Assembly: GCA_009801085.1 (NCBI GenBank)
Contig: VNWV01000003.1
Span: forward strand, 3,782,001-3,846,000
From: Lasiodiplodia sp. COLG20
Taxonomy: Eukaryota > Ascomycota > Dothideomycetes > Botryosphaeriales > Botryosphaeriaceae
Direction of reading: 5' to 3'
Length of the DNA stretch: 64,000 nucleotides
In this document: piece by piece, positions 55,229 to 64,000 of the stretch
Layout: each line of letters opens with the position of its first letter
Position numbering within the stretch: the first letter of the stretch is position 1
Notes under the pieces: model-generated
The model's database searches: none
What the model was told of the DNA's origin: nothing
Seen by the model: only the letters and a program-made list of their open reading frames with translations
Made by a program: the position numbers and the translations under genes

Positions 55229-56302
55229 ATGGCCGACAGCAAGTACGATTTCGAGACCCGGTCTCCGCATGGCCGTGTGGACAGCCTTGGAAGCTTCCCC
55301 GCTTTGTCGTTTCCTTCGATCAATGGCGGTGGCCAAGAGTCCGCCAACAACATGAAGTTCTCCTTCTCTCCTCAGCAGGATTCTATGGATTTCGACCCTG
55401 CCAGTCCTGCCTCGTTCAGTCAAAGCCTAGAGCAGACCACGGTCCATCCTGGAGTCCTGTCGGGAGACAATGTTTCTCTTCTAGATGGAAACAGCCAAAT
55501 CCCGGGCGATTTCTTCAATCCGCAGGCGTTGCTTACCTCGCTTCCGAACGCGCGTAGCCATCATGGGCAGATCACACCGCCTGACGATCTCTCCCCCCAG
55601 TCGACCGAATCAAAACCGCCCATGAACTCAATCGAAGACCGGGAGATCCAAGTGAAGGTAGAGGACTCGGTTGAGGTAGCCGCAGCCAGTACCAAGCGTA
55701 AGCGATCGTCCAAAGCCAGTGCTGGTAATCCAACCAAAAAGCGGGGAAGAAAGTCCGTGACAACGGTCGACGATGAGAATCTGGATCCGGAGGAGAAGGC
55801 CAAGCGTGACCAGTTCTTGGAGAGGAACCGTGTAGCTGCGCACAAATGCCGCCAGAAGAAGAAGGAATGGATGGTCTCGCTCGACAATGATTGCAGAGAT
55901 CTCTCGGCGAAGAACAAGTACCTGGCCGCAGAAGTGGACATGCTGCAGAAAACACTGTACGAGCTGAAGAACTTGATCTTCCAGCACGCAGATTGTGGTT
56001 ACCAACCGATTAACGAGTTCATCGGCAACGAAGCCGAGAGAGTCCGTGTTCGCGCTCAAGCTGCAGACCCCGCTGTCGCTATGCAAGAGCAATACCATCA
56101 ATCGATACCGTACCCACCTCCAGGCGCCAGCCTTTCCGGACAGGGACCCGGCATGTTCCCAAGTCGAGGTTCGGTCGATTTCGAAAGGTCGGCAAGGCGG
56201 GCCAGCACCGAGGTGAGCGACCTGGGAAGCTTCCGGTCGAGGTCGACGCCGTCAGACGGAGTCCTGAACGAGGCATGGGCGGACATGCTTCAACAGCCGT
56301 AA
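55229..56302 (+). CDS. ATF/CREB-type bZIP transcription factor (AtfB/Atf21-like)
   Basis: This is a single exon of 357 codons. The basic region is RDQFLERNRVAAHKCRQKKKEW at about residues 193-214, where NRVAA..CR is the DNA-contact signature of ATF/CREB factors that bind TGACGTCA. It is followed by a leucine zipper (LDNDCRDLSAKNKYLAAEVDML) and the family extension HADCGYQPINEFI. Two basic clusters precede it (KRKRSSK; TKKRGRKS) and probably serve as nuclear signals. The N-terminal half is Ser/Pro/Gln-rich with SP sites that MAP kinases could phosphorylate; Sty1/Hog1-type kinases control this family in stress and spore development. The start is the first ATG after a 430-nt leader without any other ATG from 54795 on. 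Closest in style to Aspergillus AtfB rather than AtfA. Confidence 0.87.
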   Translation: MADSKYDFETRSPHGRVDSLGSFPALSFPSINGGGQESANNMKFSFSPQQDSMDFDPASPASFSQSLEQTTVHPGVLSGDNVSLLDGNSQIPGDFFNPQALLTSLPNARSHHGQITPPDDLSPQSTESKPPMNSIEDREIQVKVEDSVEVAAASTKRKRSSKASAGNPTKKRGRKSVTTVDDENLDPEEKAKRDQFLERNRVAAHKCRQKKKEWMVSLDNDCRDLSAKNKYLAAEVDMLQKTLYELKNLIFQHADCGYQPINEFIGNEAERVRVRAQAADPAVAMQEQYHQSIPYPPPGASLSGQGPGMFPSRGSVDFERSARRASTEVSDLGSFRSRSTPSDGVLNEAWADMLQQP

Positions 56303-58908
56303 CTACGTGTTACGCGTACCTTATCTTAGTACAAGGTTAACGCAAGAAACGGTGGTCATACTGTCTTGTGCTGCAACTTGCCGGGTTTTCTTTTTATTAC
56401 GTTACGACATGCCGATTGATGATGGGAGGTCGTTGTGTCGCCCTAGGATGGAGTTAGTGGAGTACAAATACTGGCAGTACCAGGTATGGCATGAGCCAAA
56501 TCATTATTGGCTGGATGGTAAATGGAGTTCTGGAAACATTCAGCGTCGAACTTCGCGATGCGTTCGGCGAGGTAGCAATTCGTAAGTGGCGTGGTGGTCA
56601 GGTTCTTGTATTTTAGTTGAAACGCCACGGCGTGCGTCACAATGATAATATGCATATAACGCACACATTGTTGAGCAATGGTTGAGGTTCCAAGCTGGGT
56701 TCCCAGCGGCGGAGACGGACAGTGCCCCGAGGGCCGATGGAACGGCGGTGTTCTTATGTCGGCGGAGCAGGGCGCGGCTCCGACGAAGACAAGCATCTTC
56801 GCAGCGACGACGTCAGAGGTCCAGGGGTTGGGTCGGCTGGTGCTGTCATGCATGCGCGCGCGACGTCAGATCGACACCTTTTTCTTCCTGTTTTGGGGCT
56901 GCTCGGCTGCTGATCTGAGCATTACCGTCTCAAAGCTTTGACCCGACGCTGCAATTGGCCTTTTTATCGACGATCGGCATGCGCTGGCGCTGACCTGTTT
57001 GCAAGCCCAAGAGGAACAAGACATCAGCAACCGCATTTTCCTATTGTCGTGAAGCTAAAAGTGCTCCCAACGACAGCAAGTGCACCGGAGTAGTGCGGGC
57101 TAGAGCGAGAACGGCGCGAGATCTGCTCGCCCCTTGGTAAATGGAGACGGAAGAAGTTTGAAGACGATCGAAGCGAGAGCAATCTGCAACGAGGAGACAA
57201 GAAACAGAACCGAAGAGTCGAGATCCACTGGAAAGACGCAGGAGGAATAAGAGGATCGTAAACGTACGGCGGTCGTGTTGTCGATGGAAACCAGCTCTCT
57301 TCTCTCGCTTATGCACGCGGGCGGGATGCGGCTGCTCCCGTTGGGGGAAGGAAGCGGACTGCTAGCCCGGATCCTGTCCATCACAATGACGAGTGCGGCG
57401 GCGAGGCATGCACATCGTCATATTGATAGAATTTGTCTTTGCTCGGTCACGCTAGAACCTGCTGCATGACGTATTCCGGTCCCAACTGCTGCTGTCGTTG
57501 TGCCTGCGGCTGCGACCTCTATTCTTGGGTATGGGGGGAAAGGGCGGAAGCATGATATCCACGGGCGGTAGTGGTAAGAGGCGAGGATAGCTGCTTATTC
57601 ATTAACGAATAGACGAAAGGATAGCATTCTCGCGTGTCCATTTCATGTTTTACATGTCAAAAGTACGGGTATGCATTTTGAAGGAGAAGGGGATCCAAAC
57701 GCATCGCCAGCGAATCGGGTGGGGCAATTGGGGCTTTATATATTCGCCGTACGCCTTCTACGTGCGCGGGCCTCTGGCCACGCGACAAGGCATGAAAAAA
57801 GCTTGGATGCGACCCTTCACGACTCGTGGGTGCGCGGTCAACGCGGCTACAGAGCTTTGCCCTGTATACAGGTGAGCCGTTTCTTACGCCTTAAACCAAT
57901 AAATGGCCTGATGTCCGCTCCACACGAGTCATACAGATTGGCGATTGCGATGAATTCTCAGATCCATATACCCAACCCACCCTTGCAATTTTCCGCCCTA
58001 CGGAGACTCTCCCTCCCGGAAACCACTTCCGTGTTTTGAATGAGCGGCAGGGGTGAGGGTTCCCAGCTGCTGACTGCATCATCTGTTGCACAAAGCGATT
58101 TGTTCTAGTTTCCACCACAGAGGTACCGGCTTGGCACCTGCAACGACAAAGGTCCCCTTCGTCATCATCGCTCCAAAGGCAACCCGTGTGTGCAAACCAA
58201 AAGTCAACATTTCAGATAAAGTGCATGGAGCCAGTAAATTCACAGTGAGACGATGGGCTTGGCAAATAACCGACGGCAGCAGTCGACGGTGTGCGTAGTA
58301 TTATGCTACCGACGCGGAGGATAATTTGTTTCTATCACGGAGCCCAGACGATCTGTGGGAGGATGGGGCTTCGGAAGTATCTCCTAGCGTTGATGAAGCG
58401 CGCATGACACCCGTTTTGGGGGCCAGCGCTAACCTGCACTGCCTAGGCTTGACTTTATTGAATGTAGGCCCAAAGACTTCAGCCTTACAGTTATTAAAAA
58501 CGGCTCGACTCGAATGCATATTCAATACGAGGTGTCAACCCAGGAGTAGGTATTACCTTCAATCCTTGAGAAGTGGGCAGTTTAGCTCTCAAAGGAGAAG
58601 TCATTCTGATCAAGTAATCGCGCGCGAGAAAAAAAGTGGGAACCACAAGTTGACCACACGAAAACGACCTGCCCTCGCACCGAACACGAAAGAGATTGAA
58701 GATTACTGCCTACAGCAAGCGATGGTGCATCATACGTCTCCAATGTGCCAGTTGCGTAGCGAATGAGAAGTCGCATAACAACCAGTCATCAAGTTTTCTC
58801 AAACCAAGCATCTGGGATAGAACAAGGCTTACAGAAGATCCTTACTCCTCTTCGACTGGCTTCTCCAGCAGCCAAGACGATAATCGTTCCTGGTCGCCGA
58901 AGGATCCA
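56303..58908. other. Gene-poor stretch, 2.6 kb
   Basis: This holds the 3' flank of the bZIP gene and the 3' flank of the MDR enzyme gene. ACGTCA half-CRE elements occur at about 56812 and 56862. Frames of up to 146 codons show no motif. A minus-strand frame near 57100-57384 has a GTACGT donor, but no convincing start. No RNA gene is recognised. Confidence 0.4.
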
Positions 58909-60163
58909 TTACGCGAAGGCCTCTCCCGGCTTCAGGCCTCCTTCCTCGACGCCAAGCCCAATCTTGCCAATGACCTTGCCTTCTGCCAGTAGCGCATGGC
59001 CTTTGCGCACGCCCTCTGCAGTCAGCGGTAGCCGCTGCGTGAGGTGAGTCTTGACCACGCCGGCATCGATCAGCTCCCGCAGTTTCTCCAGGATCTGTCC
59101 GTGGCTGTCCAGTTCAACCCCGTACCACGGCTTCGTGCCCAGCAGCACCCACGAAAACGTCAGGCTTTTGGCCATCCACTCCGTCTCATACATAGGCAGC
59201 TCCTTGGTCTGCACGATGCTGCTGACCTTGCCGAAGGGCGCGCAGATAGCAGCCGCGGGGCCAAGGTACTGCTCTGTACGGTGCGTGATGAAGATGTACT
59301 TGATCGGGACGGGCAGGTTGAGCGCGGCGATCTGAGAGGGTAGGTCCTCGTGGTGGTTGACCGTGTGCGTAGCGCCCATCGAGAGGCTAAAGCGACGCGT
59401 CTCGTTGCGCGACGCAGTCGTCACGACGACCGGCAGGCGGAGGACGTGACGTGCGATCTGGGAGGCCACCGAGCCGACGCCTGTGAAACGAGGTCCCTTT
59501 CGTCAGCACTATTCGTCCATCTCCCGCACTGCTGACAGTTTAGGGGTGCCTTCTCGCGTCCAGAACGGGGCAGCAGTGCTCGACTAATCAAGTGACGAAT
59601 GCCAAACGGAATCAAGAAGATCACAGCTCACCTCCAGCACCATTCACGATCAACACCCCCGCCCTTTCCGCTTCCCTGATCTCCATCCGCTCCACCAACG
59701 CCTCCCACGCCGTGATCCACGTCAGCGGCAGCGCCGCCGCCTCGACCCAGTCCAGGCTCACGGGCTTCCTCGCCACGCTACGCGCGTCCACGAGCTGCAG
59801 CTCCGCATCCGCGCCCTGCCGGCTCGGCGCCCCGCTGTAGTAGACCCGGTCACCCGGCTTCCATCCGGCCTGCGCGGCGTCCGGCCCGACCGCTTCGACC
59901 TCGCCCGCGCCGTCGTAGCCCAGCACTTGCGGCAGCGCTGGTGCGCGCGAGAAATAGGCCACCGCGTCGCCGGGCACCTGGTAGTCATCGTACGTGCCCG
60001 CCCGGATCTTGGTGTCGACTGGGTTGACAGACGCGGCGCGCACGCGGACGAGCAGGTCGTAAGAGGTTGGTGGGGAGGGGGCTGGTAGGGTGACGGGTTG
60101 GATTACTGAGGGGTCGCCGCGGGCGGTTGCGGCGATGGCGCGCATGGTGGTGTTGGAGGGCAT
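58909..60163 (-). CDS. Quinone-oxidoreductase-type MDR dehydrogenase
   Basis: Two exons (complement 59632..60163, 58909..59480; 151-nt intron) give about 367 aa. It belongs to the medium-chain dehydrogenase/reductase superfamily: an N-terminal GroES-like domain (VRVRAASVNPVDTKIRAG; VLGYDGAGEVEAVGPDA; GDRVYYSG) and a Rossmann domain with the NADPH motif NGAGGGVGSVASQIAR, which spans the intron. The cysteine set that binds structural zinc in alcohol dehydrogenases is absent, so it is a zinc-free quinone or enone reductase by family rule, although databases often call such proteins zinc-type. The substrate is unknown. I chose the ATG at MPSNTTMRAIAA; a second Met six codons later is also possible. 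A full CRE palindrome lies 549 bp upstream. Confidence 0.9.
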
Positions 60164-61908
60164 TGTGGAGTGGTGTGCTGGTGGGTTTTGTATGTGTGGG
60201 ATTGAGTGACAAGAAAAGAGGTGAAGCAATGATTGCGATGCACCGACTCAGCTGAAGATGCTACCATACTTATAGCCTTAGAACCTCAGGTTTCGTTATG
60301 GCCTTCTCTAGGCGGGGTTTCCATCACGTCAGGATGAAGGGAGAGCTGCCCCTCGGTCGGTATCCCGGAAGTTGAGGAGTGAGGTAAGGATATGCGGGAT
60401 GTTTGTAATAGTAGCTGCGACATGAACATGCTGTATAAGCCTTTGCTAGTAATCACAAGTAGGGACTAGTAATCATGGGCTGTCTCTCTTAGTACGCAGT
60501 AAAAAGAAAAAAGCTTGTGATATTTAGTGAGTGAATTATGGCAGTCATGTTGGCTCTGCTCAGCCAATTAGCACAAACTACAGGGCTAATGAGCGTTATG
60601 AATCATTTTAGAAATCGTCTATCGATGATCAAGCGCGAGGGAAGCGCGATTTCTGGCATGACCTACATGTTTTGTGTGGCCACACTCGAATCTGGGTGGA
60701 GAGCAACACCATGACGTCACCGCCATGATGACTATTTGGCAACCAAAGTCCGGACATATCTCGGGAAGAATACGCAGACACTGAGTCGTTCGTATGAACA
60801 CAAGCTTTCGTGGAGGCGGCTCGGTCCGGGGTTGCGCGTTGCGGCAGATAATTTTTTAAAGTGCTGTCGGACGTCGCCGACGGACCCTCCACAGGTTCTT
60901 GTGCGGAGGGGAGGAGGCTCGTGCGTGATACGGAAGACTTCACACCCACGCACGTTTTCGCAGGGCAACACGGCCATTGAGATATGCGAATGTGAGTGTC
61001 ATGGATGATGCAGCTGATCTTCATCGGGCATATACTGTTATGCATATCGTGCAGTGGTGCTTGAAGATCCGCTCCGTGGACGCATCCATGTCGCCTCGTG
61101 TTCTACTAATCCTAGACGAGCATCGTGAGAGGTGGAAATAAATTGAAACGGCTGTTTCTTGGGTAGGTTGCAGAGCGTGGTCTTTTGTTTTTTTATTCGT
61201 CCGGCAACATGGAAAGAAATTCGGGATCAGCTGAGATTCCTTCTACTGTGCCGCATGCAGAAATCACGGTATGAAGCATTTGAATCACCCCGTCATACGT
61301 TCAAAGTGCGGGAATCAGTGTATGTTGCATGTTTCGGCGGAAAATAATCGCGAGAGGAAGATAAAGAATATGGTAGCCTGTGAAATGAGATAGAGGGTTG
61401 AGGAGCAGGTATGCACGCCATCTTGAGCTGCAGAGTGGCAGTGGGTCTGGAATACCTGGACCCATGGCAGGAGGGGATCTAGGCACATGCAGGAGCAGCG
61501 GTATCGGCGGACATGTGCTAGCTTTTGCAGCCACTCAGCACAGCATCAAAAGTCATCGAAATCACGGAAATTTTAAAAATTTCGAACGAGCAACAGGATA
61601 CACCTGGTTCTCATTGCCTGTATCTTCTAGAAGATCGTATCTAGACTCTTCAGATTTTCCAGGTGCGCAGGCACCTGCAAGGACTGGCGGAGAAGTTTCT
61701 GCCTCAGGCACTGATCGGCCTGACTCGCTGACGTCGATCCGGAGAAGATTGCGGCGGGAGATTTTGAGCTGCTCGGCGCGACCCCACCAACCACTTTTTC
61801 CCTTTTACTAGTCACGCTGCCACGAAAAGAACTTTGCGCCCTCCCCTCTCTTGCATTGTGTCCCAATTCCTTCTTTCACACCTTCTGTATTGCAGGAGTA
61901 CCTTCAAA
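60164..61908. promoter_or_regulatory. Divergent promoter region of the MDR enzyme and ADE13
   Basis: This is 1.7 kb between divergent starts. A full CRE palindrome TGACGTCA lies at 60712-60719. The section 61780-61908 is pyrimidine-rich and probably holds the ADE13 leader. No gene is seen. Confidence 0.45.
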
Positions 61909-63909
61909 ATGACCGAGTACAGCGTGAGTCTGCTGCCGCAACCTGCGTACGCCTTTTCCAGCCTGAGTCACTAACTGAGGCCGTCTTGTAGATTTACCAA
62001 ACCCCGTAAGCAGCTCCCAGCCGCCGATTCCGTACGCAATACTGATCGTAATGCTTCTGCAGGCTCAACTCGCGGTATGCGAGTATGTTTCCCTTCGCAC
62101 AACCCCAACGTCCGCTCGCCGTGTCATGGTACTGACAACGACCCTCGATAAGGCGAGCCCATGAAGCAGCTCTTCTCGCCCCGCACCCGTTTCACAACCT
62201 GGCGCAAGCTCTGGCTCTCTCTCGCTGAGGCCGAGAAGGAGCTTGGCCTGGACATCTCCGACCAGGCCATCGAGCAGATGCGCGCGAACCTGGTCATCAA
62301 GGACGAGGAGTTCCCTACTGCTGCCGAGGAGGAGAAGCGCCGTAGGCACGATGTCATGGCCCACGTCCACACTTTCGGCCTCGTTGCTCCCGCAGCCGCC
62401 GGCATTATCCACTGGTACGGTTACAATTAAAACATCGGCGGTGCGGGTTCTGCAAAATAGCAGCATTCATGAGCGAGAGCTCGAGACGTGCAAAAGAGCT
62501 CTGGCGTAGCCTTCTCGCAGTTGACTTGGCTATCGAGTCATCATGGGCTGCTGAAACCCACCGCTGGCCTGCCAAAACATTATACTTATCACCTGCTCTA
62601 TAGGGGTGCTACCTCCTGCTACGTCACCGACAACGCCGACCTCATCCTTTACCGCGACGCCCTGGACATGCTGTGCAACAAGATCTGCGGTGCCATCCAC
62701 AAGCTGAGCGTTTTTGCCCAGCAGCACGCTTCTCTGCCCTGCCTGGCCTACACTCACCTCCAGCCTGTAAGCATGGCCCCGAGCTGTAATTACTCTAGTG
62801 CTCACGTGGTAATTCCAGGCACAATTGACCACGGTTGGCAAGCGCGCATGTCTTTGGATTCAGGATCTTCTGATGGACCTGAAGAACATCGAGAGGGCTC
62901 GTGATGACATGAGGTTCCGTGGTGTTAAGGGAACCACCGGCACCCAGGCCTCTTTCCTCCAGATCTTCAACGGCAACCACGAGAAGGTGGAGAGGCTTGA
63001 TGAGCTCGTCACTCAGAAGAGCGGCTTCCGTGATGCTTTTATCATTACTTCTCAGACCTACTCTCGTAAGGTTGACGCTGACGTTGTCAACGTTCTTGGT
63101 TCCTTCGGTGCCACCTGCGAGAGAATAGGTGGTGACATCCGTCACCTTGCTTCCTTCAAGGAGCTCGAGGAGCCTTTCGAGAAGGACCAGATTGGTTCGT
63201 CGGCCATGGCCTACAAGCGCAACCCCATGCGCTCTGAGCGTATGTGCAGTCTGGGTCGCCACCTCCAGTCCCTGCCGCAGAACGCCCTTCATACCTACTC
63301 TGCTCAGTGGTTCGAGCGCACGCTCGACGACAGTGCCAACCGCCGCATCACGCTCCCTGAGGCATTCCTAACGGCTGATGCGTGCACTCTCCTCCTGGAT
63401 AACATCTTCTCCGGCATGGTTGTCTACCCCAACGTCATCAACAGCCGTGTCATGCAGGAGCTTCCCTTCATGGCCACCGAGAACCTGATCATGGCCATGG
63501 TTTCCAAGGGCTACAGCAGGCAAGACGCACACGAGGAGATCCGTGTGCTCAGCCACCAGGCCAGCCAGGTCGTCAAGGGCGAGGGTGGCCAGAACGACCT
63601 CATTGAGCGTGTCAAGAAGACGCCCTTCTTCGAGCCGGTAAGTAGACCACTTGTAGCTGTAAGTGAATGCTGCTGACACTTGTTAGATCCTTAACGAGAT
63701 TGACACCCTTCTCGACCCCAAGACTTTCATTGGCAGGGCACCTGAGCAGGTCGCCAAGTTCACCGGTAAGTTGAAGTACATCGTGTATTTCGACAGCGTC
63801 CGTTACTAACATGTGATCAACTGTAGGCGCTGGTGGGGAGGTTGTTCGTGCGCTTTCCAGGTACGAGGGCAAGGTCCAGATTGCCGAGGTCGCTGATCTT
63901 CACGTTTAG
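61909..63909 (+). CDS. ADE13: Adenylosuccinate lyase
   Basis: Eight exons (61909..61923, 61992..62005, 62063..62082, 62153..62414, 62604..62766, 62819..63637, 63687..63765, 63827..63909) give about 484 aa, close to the 482 aa of yeast Ade13. The enzyme acts twice in purine synthesis: SAICAR to AICAR plus fumarate, and adenylosuccinate to AMP plus fumarate. The first three exons are only 15, 14 and 20 nt. Together they encode the conserved start MTEYSIYQTPLNSRYAS. Key blocks are [50 protein letters not shown], and the fumarase-superfamily signature [15 protein letters not shown], with the flexible catalytic serine loop. All splice phases agree. It is complete within the window. Confidence 0.96.
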
Positions 63910-64000
63910 AGGGTTTAAAAGTAAATACATGGATGTAGAAAAATTTCATAATGTTCTGGGATTCGGGACCCGCCGCAATTGCCTTTTGCAGTGAGTTGCG
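63910..64000 (+). other. ADE13 3' flank at window edge
   Basis: These 91 bases after the ADE13 stop are the presumed 3' UTR. No further feature is seen. Confidence 0.5.

Noticed and set aside
57041..57384. Possible short gene on the minus strand with a GTACGT donor
   Set aside because: No acceptable start codon or conserved product could be built; two different acceptors give unrelated short proteins.
1..64000. Search by eye for CRISPR arrays, rRNA, tRNA, transposon proteins and biosynthetic clusters
   Set aside because: No direct-repeat array, tRNA B-box with matching stems, integrase, reverse transcriptase or transposase motifs, or core synthase genes were found; a dedicated scan could still reveal small RNAs.

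Overview
This window is nuclear DNA of a filamentous ascomycete (Pezizomycotina, most likely Dothideomycetes-like; I cannot name the genus). The evidence is the dense short introns of about 45-70 nt with GTNNGT donors, CTRAC-type branch sites and CAG/TAG acceptors, together with fungus-specific genes: palH, a two-domain fluoride exporter, a SAF1-like F-box/RCC1 protein, a HAM1-like protein, and Mvp1. I rebuilt the exon structures by hand and checked that every join keeps the reading frame. I found no rRNA, tRNA, CRISPR array, transposon open reading frame or biosynthetic cluster. The genes are housekeeping and regulatory ones on both strands.

Layout. 0-7.3 kb: a secreted repeat/PKD-like protein and a large HAM1-like putative lipid-binding protein, both minus. 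8.5-9.2 kb: a possible unrecognised orphan gene (minus). 9.9-13.3 kb: a fluoride exporter (minus) divergent from uracil phosphoribosyltransferase (plus). 13.8-17.7 kb: F-box/RCC1 protein and an NAD(P)-dependent reductase, both minus. 19.2-29.6 kb: a plus-strand run of palH (ambient pH sensor), MVP1 (sorting nexin), an orphan gene, DCN1 (cullin neddylation) and a bestrophin-like channel. 30.2-34.8 kb: IBA57 and DCP2, minus. 35.6-43.7 kb: DUF4112 protein (plus), a multi-spanning membrane protein and NCS2 (minus), and a PTM1/GOST-family seven-helix protein (plus). 43.7-56.3 kb is sparser: an orphan acidic protein, a short SEC2-type Rab exchange factor, a possible broken small gene, and an ATF/CREB bZIP factor. 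58.9-63.9 kb: a quinone-oxidoreductase-type MDR enzyme (minus) and adenylosuccinate lyase ADE13 (plus), complete just before the right edge.

The genes form no single pathway, but several share themes: membrane traffic (MVP1, SEC2, PTM1-like), nucleotide supply (UPRT, ADE13), ubiquitin-type regulation (SAF1-like, DCN1), RNA and tRNA metabolism (DCP2, NCS2), and environmental or stress response (palH, fluoride exporter, bZIP).

Points of most interest: an in-frame TAG stop exactly between the two halves of the fluoride exporter, with only a 30-nt candidate intron to remove it; a DCN1 gene with two alternative N-termini, one carrying UBA and one with a basic NLS-like leader; and three candidate lineage-specific genes (8.5-9.2, 24.9-25.7 and 51.2-51.7 kb), the last interrupted by a stop.
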